Below are positions 46,971 to 58,637 of a DNA stretch of 64,000 bases, in pieces. The DNA is taken from assembly GCA_037893225.1 (NCBI GenBank), contig JAZGUH010000281.1:62001-126000 (forward strand), given 5' to 3'. The DNA comes from Hippasteria phrygiana (taxonomy: Eukaryota > Echinodermata > Asteroidea > Valvatida > Goniasteridae). The translations under genes were made by a program, and so were the position numbers. The notes beneath the pieces were generated by a model. The model saw only the letters and a list, made by a program, of their open reading frames with translations. It had not been told where the DNA came from and searched no databases. Each line of letters starts with the position of its first letter. Position 1 is the first letter of the stretch.

Positions 46971-49900
46971 CTCAGCTAGTCCATTGTATAGCGTGTGCAG
47001 TTATGCGGGAATGCAGACAATCAGTTCGAAAAAACGTACTCGCTTATCTCGGCCACCATTCGGCTGAACGTGGGTCTGAGGAGCTGGAGATTGGTCTGGT
47101 TGTTGCTGAGGAGTCACTCATTCCAACAGTATCCAGATTATGCGCAATTTCGTTCAACATCAGGTCGAAAAACGCAGTCATTTGGGGCCCAAGTTGCGTG
47201 GTGGGGGTCTCGGCTAGTCCATTGTATAGCGCGTGCAGATATGCGGAAATGCAGAAAAATCTGTTCGAAAAAACGTACTCGCTTATCTCGGCCATCATTT
47301 CGCTGAACGTGGGTCTGAGGAGCTGGAGATTGGTCTGGATGTTGCTGAGGAGTCACTCATTCCAACAGTATCAAGATTGGGTGCAATTTCGTTCAACATC
47401 AGGTCGAAAAACGCAGTCATTTGGGGCCCAAGTTGCGTTGTTGGGGTCCCGGCTAGTCCATTGTATAGCGTGTGCAGTTATGCGGGAATGCAGAAAAATC
47501 AGTTCGAAAAAACGTACTCGCTTATCTCGGCCATCATTCGGCTGAACGTGGGTCTGAGGAGCTGGAGATTGGTCTGGATGTTGCTGAGGAGTCACTCATT
47601 CCAACAGTATCAAGATTGTGTGCAATTTCGTTCAACATCAGGTCGAAAAACGCAGTTATTTGGGGCCCAAGTTGCGTTGTGGGGGTCTCGGCTAGTCCAT
47701 TGTATAGCGTGTGCCGATATGCGGGAATGCAGAAAAATCAGTTCGAAAAAACGTACTCGCTTATCTCGGCCATCATTCGGCTGAACGTGGGTCTGAGGAG
47801 CTGGAGATTGGTCTGGATGTTGCTGAGGAGTCACTCATTCCAACAGTATCAAGATTGTGTGCAATTTCGTTCAACATCAGGTCGAAAAACGCAGTTATTT
47901 GGGGCCAAAGTTGCGTTGTGGGGGTCTCGGCTAGTCCATTGTATAGCGTGTGCAGTTATGCGGGAATGCAAAAAAATCAGTTGGAAAGACGTACTCTCTT
48001 ATCTCGGCAATCATTCGGCTGAACGTGGGTCTGAGGAGCTGGAGATTGGTCTGGATGTTGCTGAGGAGTCGCTCATTCCAACAGTATCAAGATTATGCGC
48101 AATTTCGTTCAACATCAGGTCGAAAAACGCAGTCATTTAGGGCCCAAGTTGCGTGGTGAGGGTATCGGCTAGTCCATTGTATAGCGTGTGCAGTTATGCG
48201 GGAATGCAGAAAAATCAGTTGGAAAGACGTACTCGCTTATCTCGGCCATCATTCGGCTGAACGTGGGTCTGAGGAGCTGGAGATTAGTCTGGATGTTGCT
48301 GAGGAGTCACTCATTCCAACAGTATCAAGATTATGCGCAATTTCGTTCAACATCAGGTCGAACAACGCAGTCATTTGGGGCCCAAGTTGCGTTGTGGTCG
48401 TCTCGGCTAGTCCATTGTATAGCGTGTGCAGTTATGCGGGAATGCAGACAATCAGTTCGAAAAAACGTACTCGCTTATCTCGGCCACCATTCGGCTGAAC
48501 GTGGGTCTGAGGAGCTGGAGATTGGTCTGGTTGTTGCTGAGGAGTCACTCATTCCAACAGTATCCAGATTATGCGCAATTTCGTTCAACATCAGGTCGAA
48601 AAACGCAGTCATTTGGCGCCCAAGTTGCGTGGTGGGGGTCTCGGCTAGTCCATTGTATAGCGTGTGCAGATATGCGGGAATGCAGAAAAATCAGTTCGAA
48701 AAAACGTACTCGCTTATCTCGGCCATCATTTCGCTGAACGTGGGTCTGAGGAGCTGGAGATTGGTCTGGATGTTGCTGAGGAGTCACGCTTTCCAACAGT
48801 ATCTAGATTGTGCTCAGTTTCGTTCAACATCAGGTCGAAAAACGCAGTTATTTGGGGCCCAAGTTGCGTTGTGGGGGTCTCGGCTAGTCCACTGTATAGC
48901 GTGTGCAGTTATGCGGGAATGCAGAAAAATAAGTTCGAAAAAACGTACTCCCTTATCTCGGCCATCATTCGGCTGAACGTGGGTCTGAGGAGCTGGAGAT
49001 TGGTCTGGATGTTGCTGAGGAGTAACTCATTCCAACAGTATCAAGATTGTGCGCAATTTCGTTCAACACCAGGTCGAAAAACGCAGTCATTTGGGGCCCA
49101 AGTTGCGTTGTTGGTGTCCCGGCTAGTCCATTGTATAGCGTGTGCAGTTATGCGGGAATGCAGAAAAATCAGTTCGAAAAAACGTACTCGCTTATCTCGG
49201 CCATCATTCGGCTGAACGTGGGTCTGAGGAGCTGGAGATTGGTCTGGTTGTTGCTGAGGAGTCACGCTTTCCAACAGTATCAAGATTGTGCTCAGTTTCG
49301 TTCAGCATCAGGTCGTAAAACGCAGTCATTTGGGGCCCAAGTTGCGTGGTGGGGGTATGGGCTAGTCCATTGTATACCGTGTGCAGTTATGCGGGAATGC
49401 AACAAAATCAGTTGGAAAGACGTACTCTCTTATCTCGGCCATCATTCGGCTGAACGTGGGTCTGAGGAGCTGGAGATTGGTCTGGATGTTGCTGAGGAGT
49501 CGCTCATTCCAACAGTATCAAGATTGTGCGCAATTTCGTTCAACATCAGTTCGAAAAACTCAGTCATTTGGGGCCCAAGTTGCGTGGTGGGGGTCTCGGC
49601 TAGAACATTGTATATCGTGTGCAGTTATGCGGGAATGCAGACAAATCAGTTCGAAAAACATACTCGCTTATCTCGGCCGTCATTCGGCTGAACGTGGGTC
49701 TGAGAAGCTGAAGATTGGTCTGGTTGTTGCTGAGGAGTCACTCATTCCAACAGTATCCAGATTATGCGCAATTTCGTTCAACATCAGGTCGAAAAACGCA
49801 GTCATTTGGGGCCCAAGTTGCGTGGTGGGGTCTCGGCTAGTCCATTGTATAGCGCGTGCAGATATGCGGGAATGCAGACAAATCAGTTCGAAAAAACGTA

Positions 49901-51284
49901 CTCGCTTATCTCGCCCATCATTTCGCTGAACGTGGGTCTGAGGAGCTGGAGATTGGTCTGGATGTTGCTGAGGAGTCACTCATTCCAACGGTATCAAGAT
50001 TGTGTGCAATTTCGTTCAACATCAGGTCGAAAAACGCAGTTATTTGGGGCCCAAGTTGCGTTGTGGGGGTCTCGGCTAGTCCATTGTATAGCGTGTGCCG
50101 ATATGCTGGAATGCAGAAAAATCAGTTCGAAAAAACGTACTCGCTTATCTCGGCCATCATTCGGCTGAACGTGGGTCTGAGGAGCTGGAGATTGGTCTGG
50201 ATGTTGCTGAGGAGTCGCTCATTCCAACAGTATCAAGATTGTGCGCAATTTCGTTGAACATCAGGTCGAAAAACGCAGTCATTTGGGGCCAAAGTTGCGT
50301 GGTGGGGGTATGGGCTAGTCCATTGTATACCGTGTGCAGTTATGCGGGAATGCAACAAAATCAGTTGGAAAGACGTACTCTCTTATCTCGGCCATCATTC
50401 GGCTGAACGTGGGTCTGAGGAGCTGGAGATTAGTCTGGATGTTGCTGAGGAGTCACTCATTCCAACAGTATCAAGATTATGCGCAATTTCGTTCAACATC
50501 AGGTCGAACAACGCAGTCATTTGGGGCCCAAGTTGCGTTGTGGTCGTCTCGGCTAGTCCATTGTATAGCGTGTGCAGTTATGCGGGAATGCAGACAATCA
50601 GTTCGAAAAAACGTACTCGCTTATCTCGGCCACCATTCAGCTGAACGTGGGTCTGAGGAGCTGGAGATTGGTCTGGTTGTTGCTGAGGAGTCACTCATTC
50701 CAACAGTATCCATATTATGCGCAATTTCGTTCAACATCAGGTCGAAAAACGCAGTCATTTGGGGCCCAAGTTGCGTGGTGGGGGTCTCGGCTAGTCCATT
50801 GTATAGCGTGTGCAGATATGCGGGAATGCAGACAAATCCGTTCGAAAAAACGTACTCGCTTATCTCGGCCATCATTTCGCTGAACGTGGGTCTGAGGAGC
50901 TGGAGATTGGTCTGGATGTTGCTGAGGAGTCACTCATTCCAACAGTATCAAGATTGGGTGCAATTTCGTTCAACATCAGGTCGAAAAACGCAGTTATTTG
51001 GGGCCCAAGTTGCGTTGTGGGGGTCTCGGCTAGTCCACTGTATAGCGTGTGCAGTTATGCGGGAATGCAGAAAAATCAGTTCGAAAAAACGTACTCCCTT
51101 ATCTCGGCCATCATTCGGCTGAACGTGGGTCTGAGGAGCTGGAGATTGGTCTGGATGTTGCTGAGGAGTAACTCATTCCAACAGTATCAAGATTGTGCGC
51201 AATTTCGTTCAACACCAGGTCGAAAAACGCAGTCATTTGGGGCCCAAGTTGCGTTGTTGGGGTCCCGGCTAGTCCATTGTATAG

Positions 51285-54200
51285 CGTGTGCAGTTATGCG
51301 GGAATGCAGAAAAATCAGTTCGAAAAAACGTACTCGCTTATCTCGGCCATCATTCGACTGAACGTGGGTCTGAGGAGCTGGAGATTGGTCTGGATGTTGC
51401 TGAGGAGTCACGCTTTCCAACAGTATCACGATTGTGCTCAGTTTCGTTCAGCATCAGGTCGTAAAACGCAGTCATTTGGGGCCCAAGTTGCGTGGTGGGG
51501 GTATGGGCTAGTCCATTGTATACCGTGTGCAGTTATGCGGGAATGCAACAAAATCAGTTGGAAAGACGTACTCTCTTATCTCGGCCATCATTCGGCTGAA
51601 CGTGGGTCTGAGGAGCTGGAGATTGGTCTGGATGTTGCTGAGGAGTCGCTCATTCCAACAGTATCAAGATTGTGCGCAATTTCGTTCAACATCAGGTCGA
51701 AAAACGCAGTCATTTGGGGCCCAAGTTGCGTGGTGAGGGTATCGGCTAGTCCATTGTATCGCGTGTGCAGTTATGCGGGAATGCAGAAAAATCAGTTGGA
51801 AAGACGAACTCGCTTATCTCGGCCATCATTCGGCTGAACGTGGGTCTGAGGAGCTGGAGATTAGTCTGGATGTTGCTGAGGAGTCACTCATTCCAACAGT
51901 ATCATGATTATGCGCAATTTCGTTCAACATCAGGTCGAACAACGCAGTCATTTGGGGCCCAAGTTGCGTTGTGGTCGTCTCAGCTAGTCCATTGTATAGC
52001 GTGTGCAGTTATGCGGGAATGCAGACAATCAGTTCGAAAAAACGTACTCGCTTATCTCGGCCACCATTCGGCTGAACGTGGGTCTGAGGAGCTGGAGATT
52101 GGTCTGGTTGTTGCTGAGGAGTCACTCATTCCAACAGTATCCAGATTATGCGCAATTTCGTTCAACATCAGGTCGAAAAACGCAGTCATTTGGGGCCCAA
52201 GTTGCGTGGTGGGGGTCTCGGCTAGTCCATTGTATAGCGCGTGCAGATATGCGGAAATGCAGAAAAATCTGTTCGAAAAAACGTACTCGCTTATCTCGGC
52301 CATCATTTCGCTGAACGTGGGTCTGAGGAGCTGGAGATTGGTCTGGATGTTGCTGAGGAGTCACTCATTCCAACAGTATCAAGATTGGGTGCAATTTCGT
52401 TCAACATCAGGTCGAAAAACGCAGTCATTTGGGGCCCAAGTTGCGTTGTTGGGGTCCCGGCTAGTCCATTGTATAGCGTGTGCAGTTATGCGGGAATGCA
52501 GAAAAATCAGTTCGAAAAAACGTACTCGCTTATCTCGGCCATCATTCGGCTGAACGTGGGTCTGAGGAGCTGGAGATTGGTCTGGATGTTGCTGAGGAGT
52601 CACGCTTTCCAACAGTATCAAGATTGTGCTCAGTTTCGTTCAACATCACGTCGAAAAACGCAGTCATTTGGGGCCCAAGTTGCGTGGTGAGGGTATCGGC
52701 TAGTCCATTGTATAGCGTGTGCAGTTATGCGGGAATGCAGAAAAATCAGTTGGAAAGACGTACTCGCTTATCTCGGCCACCCTTTGGCTGAACGTGGGTC
52801 TGAGGAGCTGGAGATTAGTCTGGATGTTGCTGAGGAGTCACTCATTCCAACAGTATCAAGAAAATGCGCAATTTCGTTCAACATCAGGTCGAACAACGCA
52901 GTCATTTGGGGCCCAAATTGCGTTGTGGTCGTCTCGGCTAGTCCATTGTATAGCGTGTGCAGTTATGCGGGAATGCAGACAATCAGTTCGAAAAAACGTA
53001 CTCGCTTATATCGGTAACCATTCGGCTGAACGTGGGTCTGAGGAGCTGGAGATTGGTCTGGTTGTTGCTGAGGAGTCACTCATTCCAACAGTATCAAGAT
53101 TGTGTGCAATTTCGTTCAACATCAGGTCGAAAAACGCAGTTATTTGGGGCCAAAGTTGCGTTGTGGGGGTCTCGGCTAGTCCATTGTATAGCGTGTGCAG
53201 TTATGCGGGAATGCAAAAAAATCAGTTGGAAAGACGTACTCTCTTATCTCGGCAATCATTCGGCTGAACGTGGGTCTGAGGAGCTGGAGATTGGTCTGGA
53301 TGTTGCTGAGGAGTCGCTCATTCCAACAGTATCAAGATTATGCGCAATTTCGTTCAACATCAGGTCGAAAAACGCAGTCATTTAGGGCCCAAGTTGCGTG
53401 GTGAGGGTATCGGCTAGTCCATTGTATAGCGTGTGCAGTTATGCGGGAATGCAGAAAAATCAGTTGGAAAGACGTACTCGCTTATCTCGGCCATCATTCG
53501 GCTGAACGTGGGTCTGAGGAGCTGGAGATTAGTCTGGTTGTTGCTGAGGAGTCACTCATTCCAACAGTATCCATATTATGCGCAATTTCGTTCAACATCA
53601 GGTCGAAAAACGCAGTCATTTGGGGCCCAAGTTGCGTGGTGGGGGTCTCGGCTAGTCCATTGTATAGCGTGTGCAGATATGCGGGAATGCAGACAAATCC
53701 GTTCGAAAAAACGTACTCGCTTATCTCGGCCATCATTTCGCTGAACGTGGGTCTGAGGAGCTGGAGATTGGTCTGGATGTTGCTGAGGAGTCACTCATTC
53801 CAACAGTATCAAGATTGGGTGCAATTTCGTTCAACATCAGGTCGAAAAACGCAGTTATTTGGGGCCCAAGTTGCGTTGTGGGGGTCTCGGCTAGTCCACT
53901 GTATAGCGTGTGCAGTTATGCGGGAATGCAGAAAAATCAGTTCGAAAAAACGTACTCGCTTATCTCGGCCATCATTCGACTGAACGTGGGTCTGAGGAGC
54001 TGGAGATTGGTCTGGATGTTGCTGAGGAGTCACGCTTTCCAACAGTATCACGATTGTGCTCAGTTTCGTTCAGCATCAGGTCGTAAAACGCAGTCATTTG
54101 GGGCCCAAGTTGCGTGGTGGGGGTATGGGCTAGTCCATTGTATACCGTGTGCAGTTATGCGGGAATGCAACAAAATCAGTTGGAAAGACGTACTCTCTTA

Positions 54201-56155
54201 TCTCGGCCATCATTCGGCTGAACGTGGGTCTGAGGAGCTGGAGATTGGTCTGGATGTTGCTGAGGAGTCGCTCATTCCAACAGTATCAAGATTGTGCGCA
54301 ATTTCGTTCAACATCAGGTCGAAAAACGCAGTCATTTGGGGCCCAAGTTGCGTGGTGAGGGTATCGGCTAGTCCATTGTATCGCGTGTGCAGTTATGCGG
54401 GAATGCAGAAAAATCAGTTGGAAAGACGTACTCGCTTATCTCGGCCATCATTCGGCTGAACGTGGGTCTGAGGAGCTGGAGATTAGTCTGGATGTTGCTG
54501 AGGAGTCACTCATTCCAACAGTATCATGATTATGCGCAATTTCGTTCAACATCAGGTCGAACAACGCAGTCATTTGGGGCCCAAGTTGCGTTGTGGTCGT
54601 CTCAGCTAGTCCATTGTATAGCGTGTGCAGTTATGCGGGAATGCAGACAATCAGTTCGAAAAAACGTACTCGCTTATCTCGGCCACCATTCGGCTGAACG
54701 TGGGTCTGAGGAGCTGGAGATTGGTCTGGTTGTTGCTGAGGAGTCACTCATTCCAACAGTATCCAGATTATGCGCAATTTCGTTCAACATCAGGTCGAAA
54801 AACGCAGTCATTTGGGGCCCAAGTTGCGTGGTGGGGGTCTCGGCTAGTCCATTGTATAGCGCGTGCAGATATGCGGAAATGCAGAAAAATCTGTTCGAAA
54901 AAACGTACTCGCTTATCTCGGCCATCATTTCGCTGAACGTGGGTCTGAGGAGCTGGAGATTGGTCTGGATGTTGCTGAGGAGTCACTCATTCCAACAGTA
55001 TCAAGATTGGGTGCAATTTCGTTCAACATCAGGTCGAAAAACGCAGTCATTTGGGGCCCAAGTTGCGTTGTTGGGGTCCCGGCTAGTCCATTGTATAGCG
55101 TGTGCAGTTATGCGGGAATGCAGAAAAATCAGTTCGAAAAAACGTACTCGCTTATCTCGGCTATCATTCGGCTGAACGTGGGTCTGAGGAGCTGGAGATT
55201 GGTCTGGATGTTGCTGAGGAGTCACGCTTTCCAACAGTATCAAGATTGTGCACAGTTTCGTTCAACATCACGTCGAAAAACGCAGTCATTTGGGGCCCAA
55301 GTTGCGTGGTGAGGGTATCGGCTAGTCCATTGTATAGCGTGTGCAGTTATGCGGGAATGCAGAAAAATCAGTTGGAAAGACGTACTCGCTTATCTCGGCC
55401 ACCCTTTGGCTGAACGTGGGTCTGAGGAGCTGGAGATTAGTCTGGATGTTGCTGAGGAGTCACTCATTCCAACAGTATCAAGAAAATGCGCAATTTCGTT
55501 CAACATCAGGTCGAACAACGCAGTCATTTGGGGCCCAAATTGCGTTGTGGTCGTCTCGGCTAGTCCATTGTATAGCGTGTGCAGTTATGCGGGAATGCAG
55601 ACAATCAGTTCGAAAAAACGTACTCGCTTATATCGGCCACCATTCGGCTGAACGTGGGTCTGAGGAGCTGGAGATTGGTCTGGTTGTTGCTGAGGAGTCA
55701 CTCATTCCAACAGTATCAAGATTGTGTGCAATTTCGTTCAACATCAGGTCGAAAAACGCAGTTATTTGGGGCCAAAGTTGCGTTGTGGGGGTCTCGGCTA
55801 GTCCATTGTATAGCGTGTGCAGTTATGCGGGAATGCAAAAAAATCAGTTGGAAAGACGTACTCTCTTATCTCGGCAATCATTCGGCTGAACGTGGGTCTG
55901 AGGAGCTGGAGATTGGTCTGGATGTTGCTGAGGAGTCGCTCATTCCAACAGTATCAAGATTATGCGCAATTTCGTTCAACATCAGGTCGAAAAACGCAGT
56001 CATTTAGGGCCCAAGTTGCGTGGTGAGGGTATCGGCTAGTCCATTGTATAGCGTGTGCAGTTATGCGGGAATGCAGAAAAATCAGTTGGAAAGACGTACT
56101 CGCTTATCTCGGCCATCATTCGGCTGAACGTGGGTCTGAGGAGCTGGAGATTAGT
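51285..56155. repeat. Eleven-unit (2622-bp) tandem duplication
   Basis: About 51285-53906 is followed directly by 53907-56155. Shared rare forms are CATTCGACTGAAC, GTATCACGATTG, CTCAGCTAG, GCGGAAATGCAG, CGGCCACCCTTTGG and GGGCCCAAATTGCG. Private changes are GACGAACTCGC (near 51805) and TATCGGTAACC (near 53013) in the left copy, and CGGCTATCATTC (near 55160) and TTGTGCACAGTTTCG (near 55250) in the right. Confidence 0.82.
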
Positions 56156-58637
56156 CTGGATGTTGCTGAGGAGTCGCTCATTCCAACAGTATCAAGATTG
56201 TGCGCAATTTCGTTCAACATCAGTTCGAAAAACGCAGTCATTTGGGGCCCAAGTTGCGTGGTGGGGGTCTCGGCTAGAACATTGTATAGCGTGTGCAGTT
56301 ATGCGGGAATGCAGACAAATCAGTTCGAAAAACATACTCGCTTATCTCGGCCGTCATTCGGCTGAACGTGGGTCTGAGAAGCTGAAGATTGGTCTGGTTG
56401 TTGCTGAGGAGTCACTCATTCCAACAGTATCCAGATTATGCGCAATTTCGTTCAACATCAGGTCGAAAAACGCAGTCATTTGGGGCCCAAGTTGCGTGGT
56501 GAGGGTATCGGCTAGTCCATTGTATCGCGTGTGCAGTTATGCGGGAATGCAGAAAAATCAGTTGGAAAGACGTACTCGCTTATCTCGGCCATCATTCGGC
56601 TGAACGTGGGTCTGAGGAGCTGGAGATTAGTCTGGATGTTGCTGAGGAGTCACTCATTCCAACAGTATCATGATTATGCGCAATTTCGTTCAACATCAGG
56701 TCGAACAACGCAGTCATTTGGGGCCCAAGTTGCGTTGTGGTCGTCTCAGCTAGTCCATTGTATAGCGTGTGCAGTTATGCGGGAATGCAGACAATCAGTT
56801 CGAAAAAACGTACTCGCTTATCTCGGCCACCATTCGGCTGAACGTGGGTCTGAGGAGCTGGAGATTGGTCTGGTTGTTGCTGAGGAGTCACTCATTCCAA
56901 CAGTATCCAGATTATGCGCAATTTCGTTCAACATCAGGTCGAAAAACGCAGTCATTTGGGGCCCAAGTTGCGTGGTGGGGGTCTCGGCTAGTCCATTGTA
57001 TAGCGCGTGCAGATATGCGGAAATGCAGAAAAATCTGTTCGAAAAAACGTACTCGCTTATCTCGGCCATCATTTCGCTGAACGTGGGTCTGAGGAGCTGG
57101 AGATTGGTCTGGATGTTGCTGAGGAGTCACTCATTCCAACAGTATCAAGATTGGGTGCAATTTCGTTCAACATCAGGTCGAAAAACGCAGTCATTTGGGG
57201 CCCAAGTTGCGTTGTTGGGGTCCCGGCTAGTCCATTGTATAGCGTGTGCAGTTATGCGGGAATGCAGAAAAATCAGTTCGAAAAAACGTACTCGCTTATC
57301 TCGGCCATCATTCGGCTGAACGTGGGTCTGAGGAGCTGGAGATTGGTCTGGATGTTGCTGAGGAGTCACGCTTTCCAACAGTATCAAGATTGTGCTCAGT
57401 TTCGTTCAACATCACGTCGAAAAACGCAGTCATTTGGGGCCCAAGTTGCGTGGTGAGGGTATCGGCTAGTCCATTGTATAGCGTGTGCAGTTATGCGGGA
57501 ATGCAGAAAAATCAGTTGGAAAGACGTACTCGCTTATCTCGGCCACCCTTTGGCTGAACGTGGGTCTGAGGAGCTGGAGATTAGTCTGGATGTTGCTGAG
57601 GAGTCACTCATTCCAACAGTATCAAGAAAATGCGCAATTTCGTTCAACATCAGGTCGAACAACGCAGTCATTTGGGGCCCAAATTGCGTTGTGGTCGTCT
57701 CGGCTAGTCCATTGTATAGCGTGTGCAGTTATGCGGGAATGCAGACAATCAGTTCGAAAAAACGTACTCGCTTATATCGGCCACCATTCGGCTGAACGTG
57801 GGTCTGAGGAGCTGGAGATTGGTCTGGTTGTTGCTGAGGAGTCACTCATTCCAACAGTATCAAGATTGTGTGCAATTTCGTTCAACATCAGGTCGAAAAA
57901 CGCAGTTATTTGGGGCCAAAGTTGCGTTGTGGGGGTCTCGGCTAGTCCATTGTATAGCGTGTGCAGTTATGCGGGAATGCAAAAAAATCAGTTGGAAAGA
58001 CGTACTCTCTTATCTCGGCAATCATTCGGCTGAACGTGGGTCTGAGGAGCTGGAGATTGGTCTGGATGTTGCTGAGGAGTCGCTCATTCCAACAGTATCA
58101 AGATTATGCGCAATTTCGTTCAACATCAGGTCGAAAAACGCAGTCATTTAGGGCCCAAGTTGCGTGGTGAGGGTATCGGCTAGTCCATTGTATAGCGTGT
58201 GCAGTTATGCGGGAATGCAGAAAAATCAGTTGGAAAGACGTACTCGCTTATCTCGGCCATCATTCGGCTGAACGTGGGTCTGAGGAGCTGGAGATTAGTC
58301 TGGATGTTGCTGAGGAGTCGCTCATTCCAACAGTATCAAGATTGTGCGCAATTTCGTTCAACATCAGTTCGAAAAACGCAGTCATTTGGGGCCCAAGTTG
58401 CGTGGTGGGGGTCTCGGCTAGAACATTGTATAGCGTGTGCAGTTATGCGGGAATGCAGACAAATCAGTTCGAAAAACATACTCGCTTATCTCGGCCGTCA
58501 TTCGGCTGAACGTGGGTCTGAGAAGCTGAAGATTGGTCTGGTTGTTGCTGAGGAGTCACTCATTCCAACAGTATCCAGATTATGCGCAATTTCGTTCAAC
58601 ATCAGGTCGAAAAACGCAGTCATTTGGGGCCCAAGTT
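54350..58637. repeat. Nine-unit (2144-bp) tandem duplication
   Basis: About 54350-56493 is followed by 56494-58637 at offset 2144. The stretch includes GTATCGCGTGTGC, CTCAGCTAG, GCGGAAATGCAG, CGGCCACCCTTTGG and TCTCGGCAATC in identical order. It overlaps the 2622-bp duplication on its left, so the two events are nested. The copies separate at about 56495/58640, where one continues GTGGTGAGGGTATCGG and the other GTGGTGGGGTCTCGG. Confidence 0.82.

Larger units (their letters stand above)
28700..50820. repeat. 3.3-kb segment present three times
   Basis: About 28.7-32.0 kb recurs at about 38.2-41.5 kb (offset 9536) and at about 47.5-50.8 kb (offset 9299 from the second copy, 18835 from the first). 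All three carry TCTCGGCAATC, CATTTAGGGCCC, GGCGCCC, AAAATAAGTTCG, GTATATCGTG and CTCGCCCATC in the same order. The third copy has private changes, for example TATCTAGATTG near 48802, GGTCTGGTTG near 49247, and AACGGTATC near 49988. The intervening sequence is other satellite blocks described separately. Confidence 0.8.
44283..58637. repeat. Right domain of nested recent duplications
   Basis: Offsets found here are 1431 (44.2-47.0 kb); 5008 (about 45.4-47.58 kb recurring at 50.4-52.58 kb); 9300 (43.18-44.65 kb recurring at 52.48-53.95 kb); 2622 (51.3-53.5 kb recurring at 53.9-56.15 kb); and 2144 (54.35-56.49 kb recurring at 56.49-58.64 kb). Each is a whole number of units (6, 21, 39, 11, 9). 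The copies are nearly identical where I compared them, more so than comparable blocks in the left third. No gene is seen. Confidence 0.8.

Noticed and set aside
22365..58637. Assembly artefact as the explanation for all near-identical blocks
   Set aside because: Many copies carry private substitutions or indels (35021, 35525, 42331, 48802, 49988, 53013, 55160), which collapsed or falsely duplicated reads would not produce consistently. Individual junctions still need long-read confirmation.
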